Assembly: GCF_001273845.1 (NCBI RefSeq) | Contig: NZ_JHBW01000065.1 | Span: 248,001 to 312,000, forward strand | DNA from: Leucobacter musarum subsp. musarum | GTDB taxonomy: Bacteria; Actinomycetota; Actinomycetes; Actinomycetales; Microbacteriaceae | DNA length: 64,000 nt | Reading direction: 5' to 3' | Shown: positions 1-7,893 of the stretch, in pieces | How the letters are laid out: each line of letters starts with the position of its first letter | Position numbering within the stretch: position 1 is the first letter of the stretch | Notes under the pieces: generated by a model | Database searches by the model: none | What the model was told of the DNA's origin: nothing | Seen by the model: the letters and a program-made list of their open reading frames with translations, nothing else | Made by a program: the position numbers and the translations under genes

Positions 1-718
1 CGACGGTGACGAGCAAGGCGGGGCGCGCGAGATGCGAGGCCGGCGCAAGCACCGCCGCGCGCTCCGCGGCGGTGCTTGCGGGCGTCGCGGTGTGGTGCAG
101 TGCAAATGCGGTGACGAAGATCAGGGTCAACGCACCGGCTCCGGCAACCGGCGCCCACGCACCGAATGCCGTCGCGAGCACGCCGACGATGACTGGGCCG
201 AAGACGAAGATGACTTCGTCGGCAGCCGACTCGTAAGCGAGCACGTTCGAGAGCATCCGCGGACGGCGTGGGGCGGGCAGCTCGTGCGTCACAATCGTGA
301 CGAGTCGCGATCGTGACATGGGCGAGGTCTGCGGCACGGTGGCGCCGGCCAGGAACGACCCCACGAACAGCACCCAGATCGGGAGCGACGAGAACGCGAT
401 CCACGCAAGCACCCCGAGCAGCACGCTGTTGATCGCAGCGGCGATGAGGAGCGTCGGTCGCTGGCCGAAGCGGTCGGCTGCCGCGCCGATGATCGGTCCG
501 AAGCAGGCGACCCCGAGGCCGACCATTGCGGAATTGATGCCGCCGAGTTCGACCGATCCGCGGGCCGAGACGACCAGCGTGAGTACCCCGATCACCATCA
601 TCGCGAACGGAAGCCGCGAGATCAGGGCCAGTGGAAAGTACGCCTTACCGGTTCGCGAGAAGAGCGTCGGCGTGGCCGCTGACGCGTCGGGAACTGGGTG
701 CTCGCTCGTCTGATGCAT
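1..718 (-). CDS. MFS transporter, N-terminal part (cut by window edge)
   Basis: This is the first 239 codons of a major facilitator superfamily transporter reading leftwards from an ATG at 718; the C-terminal half lies outside the window. The translation begins MHQTSEHPVPDAS and shows about six hydrophobic segments. After the second comes a GAAADRFGQRPTL stretch matching MFS motif A (GxxxDRxGxR) in the cytoplasmic 2-3 loop. The substrate cannot be told, though a drug or metabolite exporter is most likely. A possible -10 (TAGAGT) lies nine bases before the start on the minus strand. The visible end of the coding region contains a perfect 16-bp inverted repeat (44-80), unusual inside a gene. 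Confidence 0.85.
   Translation of the reverse strand, partial: MHQTSEHPVPDASAATPTLFSRTGKAYFPLALISRLPFAMMVIGVLTLVVSARGSVELGGINSAMVGLGVACFGPIIGAAADRFGQRPTLLIAAAINSVLLGVLAWIAFSSLPIWVLFVGSFLAGATVPQTSPMSRSRLVTIVTHELPAPRRPRMLSNVLAYESAADEVIFVFGPVIVGVLATAFGAWAPVAGAGALTLIFVTAFALHHTATPASTAAERAAVLAPASHLARPALLVTV
44..80. repeat. 16-bp perfect inverted repeat inside the MFS gene
   Basis: Arms 44-59 and 65-80 are exact reverse complements separated by five bases. The repeat is inside the transporter reading frame, where it encodes Ala/Thr/Arg-rich linker residues after the sixth hydrophobic segment. It could form a very stable mRNA hairpin. Its role is unknown. Confidence 0.8.
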
Positions 719-756
719 AGCCGACCGACTCTACCAGGAGTTTGCGGGCGGTAGGG

Positions 757-1815
757 CTAGGAGGCGGCGCCCACCGCGATGCCCTGACCGGCGAGAAACT
801 TCGTAAAGGCGCCCGAATCATCGAGCGCGCCGGAGTAGGGCACTCCGTCGACGACGACGAACGGCGTGCCCGTGATCGCGAGATCAGGGTCTTCGGCGTG
901 CGGCACCGGGTTGGCGAACGCCCAGCTGTTCAGCGCCTGCGCAAACGGAACGAATTTCTCGGTTTCGATGCAGGATCGCGCATCGTCGTTCAAACCGCCG
1001 GCACCGGCGTCGACCGCGTCGATGAGCGCGGCATTGTCGAGTCCGGGTGTGGACTCTGCGGGCTGCACGTTTCGGTCGAAGAGGTGTCGGTTCACGTCCC
1101 ACGCAGCCTCGGGCTGAGCATCGGCGACGCAGGCAAGCGCGCCGGCCGCGCGAGACTAGTAGTAGTCGGTGCCGATGCGATCGAGGAACGAGAGCGGGGT
1201 GAGTTCGAGTGTGACCTGGCCGCTCGACACAATCTGATCGAGGGTCGTGCCGTTCGTGGATTCGAACTGGCCGCAGTAGGGGCAGCGGTAGTCGACGTAT
1301 AGCTGCACCCGGTGTTTCGTCGCTATGGAATCGGTCGGTTCGGGGGCCTTCGACTCGGGGGCATCTGAGGGCGCCACTCCGTCGGTGGTAAAAGTGACGG
1401 CTCCCGTCGCCATATTGCGCGGCCAGACAATCTCCGCGTTCGTGCCCGACTGGCCGAGGGCGCCCGTCGAGCCCCCACCGGCGGTCGGTGTCGCCGACAC
1501 GATCAGCAGCATGACGCCCACGATGATCGCGGCGATCAGGGAGATCGCCCCAGAGATCACCCCGACGAGCGCAGGAACCTTCAGTAAACGAGAGATGAGG
1601 CCGAAGATGCCGAGCACCACCGCGGCAAGACCGAGGAGCGCGGCGAGGATCGCGCCGGGCGCGAAGTAGAGCAGCGAGATCACCGCGGTGACGACGCCTG
1701 CAAGGCCGGCACCCATCGACGCGATCGACAGCGCGCCCGAACCGCGCAGGGCGGGGCGCTCGGGAACGGCGTAGGGGTGCGGAGGCGGGGCGGTCGGCAA
1801 CTGTGGATCGCTCAT
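757..1815 (-). pseudogene. DsbA/thioredoxin-like membrane protein interrupted by an in-frame TAG
   Basis: One continuous minus-strand frame of 353 codons encodes a proline-rich N-terminus, three hydrophobic segments (about residues 27-105), a linker and an extracytoplasmic thioredoxin domain with a CPYC active site at residues 178-181. The frame is broken only by TAG at 1158-1156 (codon 220), after RIGTDYY. The following codons (SRAAGALACVADAQ) continue the DsbA-like family pattern, and the expected cis-proline region (TGTPFVVVDG) is present near the end. A single TCG to TAG change would explain the break. Start 1815 (MSDPQL) has a GGA element nearby; an ATG at 1824 is possible. Either a recent pseudogene, a sequencing error or a truncated product lacking the helical insertion. 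Confidence 0.75.
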
Positions 1816-1915
1816 GCGTTCCATTCTGGCAGCGACCACCGACATCGAAGCTCAGGCCGAAACCCTCCGAAGGCAGTCAGCGGTTGCGCCGCGCACAGCG
1901 ACTGGTGGCTGCGCC

Positions 1916-1921
1916 TACGAT
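1916..1921 (+). promoter_or_regulatory. -10 element of leaderless rsmI promoter
   Basis: TACGAT lies six bases before the rsmI ATG, so transcription would start at or next to the initiation codon. Confidence 0.6.
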
Positions 1922-1927
1922 TGACGC

Positions 1928-2746
1928 ATGATCATTCTCGCCGCGACTCCCATCGGCAATCTCGGTGATGCATCGACCCGTTTGCGCGCGACGCTCGAGA
2001 TCGCCACGGTCGTTGCGGCAGAAGACACCCGCCACACCGCGCAGCTGCTGCGGCTTCTCGAGATCGAGAATCGCCCAGAACTCATCGCTTTGCACGACCA
2101 CAATGAGCACGAGCGTGCAGCATCGCTGGTGGAGCGCGCGCGTGACGAAGACATCGTGCTCGTCAGCGACGCGGGCATGCCCACCGTTTCGGACCCCGGC
2201 TTCCGCGTCGTACAGCTCGCGGCAGAAAGCGGAGTCGAGGTGAGTGCCATTCCGGGCCCGAGTGCCGTGATCACCGCACTCGCCGTTGCGGGGCTGCCCA
2301 CGGATCGATTCGCGTTCGAGGGCTTTCTGCCGCGCAAAGCGGGCGAGCGATCCCGTACGCTCCGCGAACTCGCCGCTGAGCGACGCACCCTGGTGTTCTT
2401 CGAGGCGCCGACGAGGCTCGCCGCGTCACTCACCGACTTGGCGTCGGCCTTTGGCGATGACCGCCCCGCCGCGGTGTGCAGAGAACTCACCAAACTGCAT
2501 GAGGAAGTGCGTCGCGGGGGCCTGAGCGATCTCGCTGCCTGGGCCGCCGATGGCGTTCGGGGTGAGATCGTCGTGGTGGTCGGGGGCGCTCCCGAAGTCG
2601 AGACCTCACCGGAAATCGCACTCGTCGAGGTGCAGGAACGGGTGCGCGGGGGCGAACGCCTGAAAGACGCGACGCGAGCGGTGGCGGAAGCGACCGGCCT
2701 GTCCTCTCGCGAGTTGTACGCTGCGGCGCTCGCCGATCGCGGCTGA
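1928..2746 (+). CDS. rsmI: 16S rRNA (cytidine-1402-2'-O)-methyltransferase
   Basis: RsmI uses S-adenosylmethionine to 2'-O-methylate C1402 in the decoding centre of 16S rRNA. The 272-residue product has the normal family length and landmarks: MIILAATPIGNLGD at the N-terminus, AAEDTRHTAQLL, LVSDAGMPTVSDPG and the IPGPSAVITAL loop of the SAM-binding tetrapyrrole-methylase fold, then FEGFLPRK and FFEAPTRL. The ATG at 1928 follows TACGAT by six bases and no Shine-Dalgarno sequence is visible, pointing to a leaderless mRNA. It is divergent from the broken DsbA-like gene, with 112 bp between their starts. Confidence 0.95.
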   Translation: MIILAATPIGNLGDASTRLRATLEIATVVAAEDTRHTAQLLRLLEIENRPELIALHDHNEHERAASLVERARDEDIVLVSDAGMPTVSDPGFRVVQLAAESGVEVSAIPGPSAVITALAVAGLPTDRFAFEGFLPRKAGERSRTLRELAAERRTLVFFEAPTRLAASLTDLASAFGDDRPAAVCRELTKLHEEVRRGGLSDLAAWAADGVRGEIVVVVGGAPEVETSPEIALVEVQERVRGGERLKDATRAVAEATGLSSRELYAAALADRG

Positions 2747-2817
2747 AACTCCGCACCAGACTCTGCACAGGGGAACTTCGGGCGCCTCTCAGCCGAAACG
2801 GCGCGGAATGCGACATA

Positions 2818-2845
2818 CTCGGAGTGCATTCATGGCCGCACTCCG
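2818..2845 (+). repeat. 9-bp inverted repeat in the FKBP gene leader
   Basis: TCGGAGTGC (2818-2826) and GCACTCCGA (2837-2845) are exact reverse complements around a ten-base loop. They sit just after a CATACT -10-like hexamer and about 70 bases before the FKBP start. This could be a 5' mRNA hairpin or an operator. Confidence 0.5.
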
Positions 2846-2913
2846 ACCGTCTCGTATCGCAGCACGCTGATCGGGTCGCGTGGCCTCTCGCGAACCAAAG
2901 GACTTCAACCACT

Positions 2914-3969
2914 GTGAAATTGACGCGCGTACTCGCCCCCGCCGCTCTTGTCGGTGCCCTACTGCTGGTCGGGTGCACCGCCGGCGGGTCGGCGAAAGCC
3001 GATGCTTCGGGAGCCGACTGCCTCGCCGGGGGTTCCGCGAGCTCGGGTGTGAAGATATCGGGCTCGGTAGGTGAAGACCTCAAGCTCACTTCTAAGACAC
3101 CGGTGTCGGCGAAGAAGGTCGAGCGTTCCGTACTCAAAGAGGGCTCGGGCGACGTTGTCGAGGAGGGGCAAAACGTACTGACCTCGATGACACTTTTCAA
3201 CGGCGCAGATGGTTCAGTGCTGCAGCAGCTGCCGGCGAGTGAAATCACGGTCGCCAAAGATGGCTTAACCGAGTGGGCCTACGACGGTCTGCGTTGCGCA
3301 ACGAAGGGCGAGCAGATCGCACTTGCCGCACCGTATGCTGAGGTGTTCGGCGATGCGGATCCCGCGGATAGCGGGCTCGAGGGCGTGACGAAAGACGACT
3401 CGCTCGTCATCGTCATGGAGTTCGGTGAGATCGCTGATGCATCTGCCGACGACTCGGCCGACGATTCCGCGGCTGCCGGTCAGCCCGGCACGCTGTCTGA
3501 TGACCAGCTGCTCAAGAAAGCCGAGGGCAAGACGGTCGCCGCGCCCGATGGATACCCGACCGTGACGCTCGCCGACGACGGCGAGCCCACAATCACGATT
3601 CCGAAGGACGTCGACCCGCCGTCAAAGCTCGAGATCGCGACCCTGATCGAGGGCGACGGCGAGACAGTGGAAGCGGGCGATCGCGTGTATGTCAACTACC
3701 GTGGGGTCATTTGGCGCACCGGCGAGGAGTTTGACTCGAGCTGGAGCCGAGGCGCGCCGACCGACTTCACGACGGACGGTGTGATCGGTGGATTCCAGAA
3801 AGCGCTTGAGGGTCAAAAAGTCGGCTCGCAGGTCATTTCGATCGTGCCCGCAGAAGACGGTGGGTACGGCGCGACCGGGCTTGAGCAAATGGGGCACGAA
3901 AGCGACGACGTCATGGTGTTCGTGCTCGACATCTTGGGAACGGTGCACGCGGACGCGTCAACTCAGTAG
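2914..3969 (+). CDS. FKBP-type peptidyl-prolyl cis-trans isomerase, lipoprotein
   Basis: A 351-residue secreted lipoprotein that should catalyse proline cis-trans isomerisation on the outer face of the membrane. The start is set at GTG 2914: it follows AAAGGAC and immediately gives a basic-hydrophobic signal peptide ending in the lipobox LLVGC, with lipidated Cys21. The C-terminal FKBP domain (about 235-347) contains GDRVYVNYRGV, the TGEEFDSSW loop and IGGFQKALEG. Residues about 45-160 look like a second, degenerate FKBP fold (GDVVEEGQNVLTSMTL, YAEVFGD), as in related actinobacterial lipoproteins; an Ala/Asp-rich linker joins the two. It is followed by a strong hairpin. Confidence 0.9.
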   Translation: MKLTRVLAPAALVGALLLVGCTAGGSAKADASGADCLAGGSASSGVKISGSVGEDLKLTSKTPVSAKKVERSVLKEGSGDVVEEGQNVLTSMTLFNGADGSVLQQLPASEITVAKDGLTEWAYDGLRCATKGEQIALAAPYAEVFGDADPADSGLEGVTKDDSLVIVMEFGEIADASADDSADDSAAAGQPGTLSDDQLLKKAEGKTVAAPDGYPTVTLADDGEPTITIPKDVDPPSKLEIATLIEGDGETVEAGDRVYVNYRGVIWRTGEEFDSSWSRGAPTDFTTDGVIGGFQKALEGQKVGSQVISIVPAEDGGYGATGLEQMGHESDDVMVFVLDILGTVHADASTQ

Positions 3970-3996
3970 CGCATCAACTCAGCGGTTCGTAGATGT

Positions 3997-4032
3997 GCAG
4001 TGCCCCGGTGCTTCCAAGCATCGGGGCACTGC
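3997..4032 (+). terminator. Strong hairpin terminator after the FKBP gene
   Basis: GCAGTGCCCCG (3997-4007) pairs exactly with 4022-4032, and GTGC/GCAT extend the stem to 15 bp with one G-U pair around a TTCCAA loop. There is no T-run, so it is a GC-rich hairpin type. It separates the FKBP gene from dxr. Confidence 0.7.
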
Positions 4033-4069
4033 TGTGTGCGGGCTCCGTGCAGTCCGCGCGGTCGCCGAG

Positions 4070-4075
4070 TAGCCT
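4070..4075 (+). promoter_or_regulatory. -10 element of leaderless dxr promoter
   Basis: TAGCCT lies six bases before the dxr ATG, downstream of the terminator hairpin. Confidence 0.6.
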
Positions 4076-4081
4076 GGACGC

Positions 4082-5170
4082 ATGAAGCGCGTCATCATTC
4101 TGGGTTCCACCGGTTCGATCGGCGAACAGGCGCTCGACGTCATTCGCAAGCACCCGGCGAGGTACCAAGTCTCGGGCCTCGTCGCGGGTTCGCAGGCGGA
4201 TCGGCTACAGCAGCAGGCCGATGAGTTCAACGTGGAGCATACGGCGCTCGGTGCGGCCGACGCCGTGCGGCTGATCCATGACGTGCAGGCCGACCTCGTA
4301 CTCAACGGCATCACGGGCTCGGTCGGCTTGGGGCCGACGATTGCCGCACTCGAAGCCGGTCGCACCCTCGCGCTCGCGAACAAGGAGTCGCTGATCGTCG
4401 GGGGAGACCTCGTCACCGGGCTCGCGAAGCCGGGCCAAATCGTGCCGGTCGATTCCGAACACTCGGCCATCGCGCAGGCATTGCGCTCGGGCAGCCGCGA
4501 TGAAGTGCGCCGGCTGATCCTCACGGCCTCAGGCGGCCCGTTCCGAGGCCGCACTCGTGACGAACTCCGCGGGGTGACTCCGGCCGAGGCCATGGCCCAC
4601 CCGACCTGGAACATGGGGCGCGTGGTCACGACGAACTCTGCGACGCTCGTGAACAAGGGGCTCGAAGTCATTGAGGCGCACCTGCTCTTCGGCGTCTCCT
4701 ACGGAGACATCGACGTCGTGGTGCACCCACAGTCGATCGTGCACTCGATGGTCGAGTTCGTCGACGGCTCGACGATCGCGCAGGCTTCGCCCCCCGATAT
4801 GCGGTTGCCGATCGCGCTGGGGTTGTCGTGGCCGGATCGCATGGCGAACGTCGGGGTGCCGCTCGATTGGCGATCCGCGTCGAGCTGGGACTTCGCGCCG
4901 CTCGACGACGAGACCTTTCCCGCGGTCGAGCTGGCCAAGGAGGTCGGGCGAGCACGCTCCACTTACCCCGCGGCCTACAACGCCGCGAACGAGGAAGCGG
5001 TCGAAGCGTTCCACGCGGGGCGCATCGGATTCCTCGACATCGTCGACACGGTGCGCGAGGTGGTCGAGGCGCACGCGACGCCGGCAACGCTGACGCTCGA
5101 AACGCTCACGGAGGCCGAGCGCCAGGCGCGCGAGCGCGCGCAGCAGGCGATTTCTGCTCGCACTCGGTGA
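4082..5170 (+). CDS. dxr: 1-deoxy-D-xylulose-5-phosphate reductoisomerase
   Basis: Dxr (IspC) performs the first committed step of the MEP isoprenoid pathway, converting DXP to MEP with NADPH and a divalent metal. The 362-residue protein starts with the dinucleotide-binding [16 protein letters not shown] motif. It then shows [21 protein letters not shown] with the metal-binding Asp/Glu, TASGGPFRG and HPTWNMG, and [13 protein letters not shown]. It is the first gene of a dxr-rip1-ispG block conserved in Actinobacteria. TAGCCT six bases upstream suggests a leaderless transcript. The next gene begins 62 bases after the stop with its own -10-like element, so the three genes may be transcribed both together and separately. 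Confidence 0.97.
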   Translation: MKRVIILGSTGSIGEQALDVIRKHPARYQVSGLVAGSQADRLQQQADEFNVEHTALGAADAVRLIHDVQADLVLNGITGSVGLGPTIAALEAGRTLALANKESLIVGGDLVTGLAKPGQIVPVDSEHSAIAQALRSGSRDEVRRLILTASGGPFRGRTRDELRGVTPAEAMAHPTWNMGRVVTTNSATLVNKGLEVIEAHLLFGVSYGDIDVVVHPQSIVHSMVEFVDGSTIAQASPPDMRLPIALGLSWPDRMANVGVPLDWRSASSWDFAPLDDETFPAVELAKEVGRARSTYPAAYNAANEEAVEAFHAGRIGFLDIVDTVREVVEAHATPATLTLETLTEAERQARERAQQAISARTR

Positions 5171-5220
5171 CGCACGGCTCCTCCCCGGGGTGCTCCCCGA
5201 AACCCCACAGCACCGCGCAG

Positions 5221-5226
5221 TAATCT
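5221..5226 (+). promoter_or_regulatory. -10 element before rip1
   Basis: TAATCT lies six bases before the GTG start of the site-2 protease gene. Confidence 0.5.
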
Positions 5227-5232
5227 GAGCTG

Positions 5233-6657
5233 GTGACTGAGGTTCTGCTCTACGTGCTCGGCATCTTGATCTTCGTGGTCGGGCTCGCCGTTTCCATTGG
5301 CTTGCACGAAATCGGGCACCTGGTGCCGGCGAAGCTCTTCAAGGTGAAGGTGACCCAGTACATGCTGGGGTTCGGTCGCACGATCTGGTCGAAGCGGAAG
5401 GGCGAAACCGAGTACGGGGTCAAGCTGATCCCGCTCGGCGGCTATGTCGCGATGACCGGCATGTTCCCTCCGGGCAAGCCGGGGGAGGCTCCTCGCGCGT
5501 CGACCACCGGGTTCTTGAACACGGTGGTGCAAGAAGGCTCGGCGCTCGGCACGTCGGGGGCCAGTACGAACGTAGAGGCGCGACCCGATGAGGCGCCGAA
5601 GCGCGGCGTCGTCGGCATGGTTGAAGATGCGCGGCTCGCGAGCGCGGAGTCCATTGACGAGGGCGAGGATCACCGCACCTTCTATCGGCTGGCGCCGTGG
5701 AAGAAGATCGTCATCATGCTCGGCGGGCCGCTGATGAACCTCGTGCTCGCGTTCGTGTTCTTCGCGATCGTGCTCGTCGGATTCGGTGTGCCGCAGAACA
5801 GCACCACGCTCGGCCAGGTGAGCGAGTGCCTCGTGTCGGCATCGAGCACGGCGACCTCGTGCAGCAGCGATGATCGGGCAGCCCCCGCAGCAGCCGCCGG
5901 CTTGCGCCCGGGAGACACGATCATTTCCGTCGATGGCACGGACATCACGAGCTGGGACCAGTTCCGATCGATCGTCTCCGAGGCCCCGGGCACATCGCTG
6001 GCGGTGCGCATCGAGCGCGACGGTGCCGAGCAGACGCTGCAGCTCACCCCCGTCGAAAACGAGCGCGCGGTGACCGACGCGTCGGGCAAGGTCGTCGAGA
6101 ACGCCGACGGCACGGTGAAAACCGAAGTCGTCGGCATGATCGGTGCGACCCCGGCCAGCGAGAACGTGCAGCAGCCGATCACGGCGGTGCCCGCATTCCT
6201 GGGTGAGAACGTGCAGAGCGTCGTCGGCATCGTGGTGCGGATGCCCGAACGCATGGTGGACGTCTGGAACGCCGCGTTCGGGTCGGAAGCGCGTGACCCG
6301 AACGGGCCCATCAGCGTTGTCGGTGTCGGCCGCATGGCAGGCGAGATCGTCAGTCTCGAAGACGCGCCGGTCGCGGCGCGCGCCCAGACCATCATCGGGC
6401 TGCTCGGTTCGCTCAACGTCGCGCTCTTCGTGTTCAACCTCGTGCCGCTGATGCCGCTCGACGGCGGTCACATCATCGGTGCGGTGTACGAGTGGTTGAA
6501 GCGCGGTATCGCTCGAATGCTGGGCCGGCCCGATCCGGGGCCGATCGACACCGCCAAGATGGCGCCGGTCACCATGGCGGTCGCCGTCGTGCTCGGTGCG
6601 ATGTTGGTGCTGCTGGTCTACGCGGACATCGTGAAGCCGGTGTCGTTGTTCGGCTGA
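5233..6657 (+). CDS. rip1: Membrane-embedded site-2 metalloprotease (RseP/Rip1 family, M50)
   Basis: A 474-residue intramembrane zinc protease of the type that cleaves anti-sigma factors after a first-site cut. The zinc-binding HExxH is H25-E-I-G-H29 in the first membrane segment, and the third-ligand motif LMPLDGGHI is at about residues 406-414 in a late segment. A PDZ domain lies between (about 215-275, AAGLRPGDTIISVDGTDI), preceded by a Cys/Ser-rich insertion. Total length is larger than mycobacterial Rip1 because of the linker at about 80-145. The GTG start at 5233 follows TAATCT by six bases. It sits between dxr and ispG in the standard actinobacterial order. Which anti-sigma factors it cuts is not evident here. 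Confidence 0.92.
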   Translation: MTEVLLYVLGILIFVVGLAVSIGLHEIGHLVPAKLFKVKVTQYMLGFGRTIWSKRKGETEYGVKLIPLGGYVAMTGMFPPGKPGEAPRASTTGFLNTVVQEGSALGTSGASTNVEARPDEAPKRGVVGMVEDARLASAESIDEGEDHRTFYRLAPWKKIVIMLGGPLMNLVLAFVFFAIVLVGFGVPQNSTTLGQVSECLVSASSTATSCSSDDRAAPAAAAGLRPGDTIISVDGTDITSWDQFRSIVSEAPGTSLAVRIERDGAEQTLQLTPVENERAVTDASGKVVENADGTVKTEVVGMIGATPASENVQQPITAVPAFLGENVQSVVGIVVRMPERMVDVWNAAFGSEARDPNGPISVVGVGRMAGEIVSLEDAPVAARAQTIIGLLGSLNVALFVFNLVPLMPLDGGHIIGAVYEWLKRGIARMLGRPDPGPIDTAKMAPVTMAVAVVLGAMLVLLVYADIVKPVSLFG

Positions 6658-6719
6658 CCGGCAGCTGTGACCGTCGCGTCGGCACGTTGAGCCCGGGGGT
6701 CGCACGCATTTCGCGAGAG

Positions 6720-6725
6720 TAGACT
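6720..6725 (+). promoter_or_regulatory. -10 element before ispG
   Basis: TAGACT ends seven bases before the GTG start of ispG. Confidence 0.5.
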
Positions 6726-6732
6726 CGGCCGC

Positions 6733-7884
6733 GTGCCAGCAGTCAATTTGGGAATGCCCCAGGTCCCCGAAGTACTCGCCCCGCGCCGCAAATCCCGGGC
6801 GATTCAGGTCGGGTCGGTCACGGTGGGCGGAAACGCTCCGGTCTCCGTCCAGTCAATGACCACGACCCCCACGACCGACATCAACGCGACGCTGCAGCAG
6901 ATCGCCGAGCTCACCGCCGCCGGCTGCGACATCGTGCGCGTGGCCTGCCCCAGCCGCGATGATGCCCAGGCGCTGCCGATCATCGCGAAGAAGAGTCAGA
7001 TCCCGGTCATCGCCGATATCCACTTCCAGCCGAACTACGTGTACGCGGCGATCGACGCCGGTTGCGCCGCGGTGCGCGTGAACCCCGGCAACATTCGCAA
7101 GTTCGACGACCAGGTCGGCGAGATCGCGCGTCGAGCCCAGGCCGCCGGTGTCTCCCTGCGCATCGGTGTCAACGCCGGGTCACTCGACCCTCGACTGCTG
7201 CAGAAGTACGGCAAAGCCACCCCCGAGGCGCTCGTTGAGAGCGCGGTCTGGGAGGCGTCGCTGTTCGAGGAGCACGACTTCCACGACTTCAAGATCTCGG
7301 TGAAGCACAACGACCCGATCGTCATGGTCAAGGCGTACCGGCAACTCGCCGAGCGGGGCGACTGGCCGCTCCATCTCGGCGTCACCGAGGCGGGCCCGGC
7401 ATTCCAGGGCACCATCAAGAGCGCGACGGCGTTCGGCATCCTGCTCTCCGAAGGCATCGGCGACACGATTCGCGTCTCGCTCTCGGCGCCCCCGGTCGAG
7501 GAGGTCAAGGTCGGGCTGCAGATCTTGCAGTCGCTGAACCTGCGCGAGCGCAAGCTCGAGATCGTGTCGTGCCCGTCGTGCGGCCGAGCTCAAGTCGACG
7601 TGTACACACTTGCCGAAGAGGTGACGCAAGGGCTCGAGGGCATGAGCGTGCCGCTGCGAGTCGCGGTCATGGGCTGCGTCGTGAACGGGCCGGGCGAAGC
7701 GCGCGAAGCAGATTTGGGTGTGGCCTCGGGCAACGGCAAGGGCCAGATCTTCGTCAAGGGCGAGGTCATCAAGACGGTCCCTGAGAGCGAGATCGTGGCG
7801 ACGCTGATCGAAGAGGCGAACCGACTCGCTGCCGAGATGCCCGCATCGGTGGGCTCCGGATCACCGGAGGTCGTCACGGCCTGA
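6733..7884 (+). CDS. ispG: (E)-4-hydroxy-3-methylbut-2-enyl-diphosphate synthase
   Basis: IspG (GcpE) makes HMBPP from MEcPP in the MEP pathway, using a 4Fe-4S cluster and an electron donor. The 383-residue protein has a TIM-barrel N-terminal domain ([40 protein letters not shown]) and the cluster cysteines in a C-terminal domain: C280 and C283 in SCPSCGR and C315 in [11 protein letters not shown]. It starts at GTG 6733, seven bases after TAGACT. It is the third gene of the dxr-rip1-ispG block and converges on the RNB ribonuclease gene with only nine bases between the stops, so no separate terminator is visible. Confidence 0.97.
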   Translation: MPAVNLGMPQVPEVLAPRRKSRAIQVGSVTVGGNAPVSVQSMTTTPTTDINATLQQIAELTAAGCDIVRVACPSRDDAQALPIIAKKSQIPVIADIHFQPNYVYAAIDAGCAAVRVNPGNIRKFDDQVGEIARRAQAAGVSLRIGVNAGSLDPRLLQKYGKATPEALVESAVWEASLFEEHDFHDFKISVKHNDPIVMVKAYRQLAERGDWPLHLGVTEAGPAFQGTIKSATAFGILLSEGIGDTIRVSLSAPPVEEVKVGLQILQSLNLRERKLEIVSCPSCGRAQVDVYTLAEEVTQGLEGMSVPLRVAVMGCVVNGPGEAREADLGVASGNGKGQIFVKGEVIKTVPESEIVATLIEEANRLAAEMPASVGSGSPEVVTA

Positions 7885-7893
7885 GCCGAGTGG

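Noticed and set aside
1156-1158. TAG as a recoded sense codon (amber suppression or pyrrolysine-like)
   Set aside because: TAG ends many genes here (FKBP, DHFR-like, argS, 47704 permease, thrB, rho, prfA, cysK) and RF1 looks intact, so a nonsense mutation or error is simpler.
4975-6705. 576-codon open frame antisense to dxr and rip1
   Set aside because: Spans two well-supported genes on the other strand. Composition is typical of a shadow frame.
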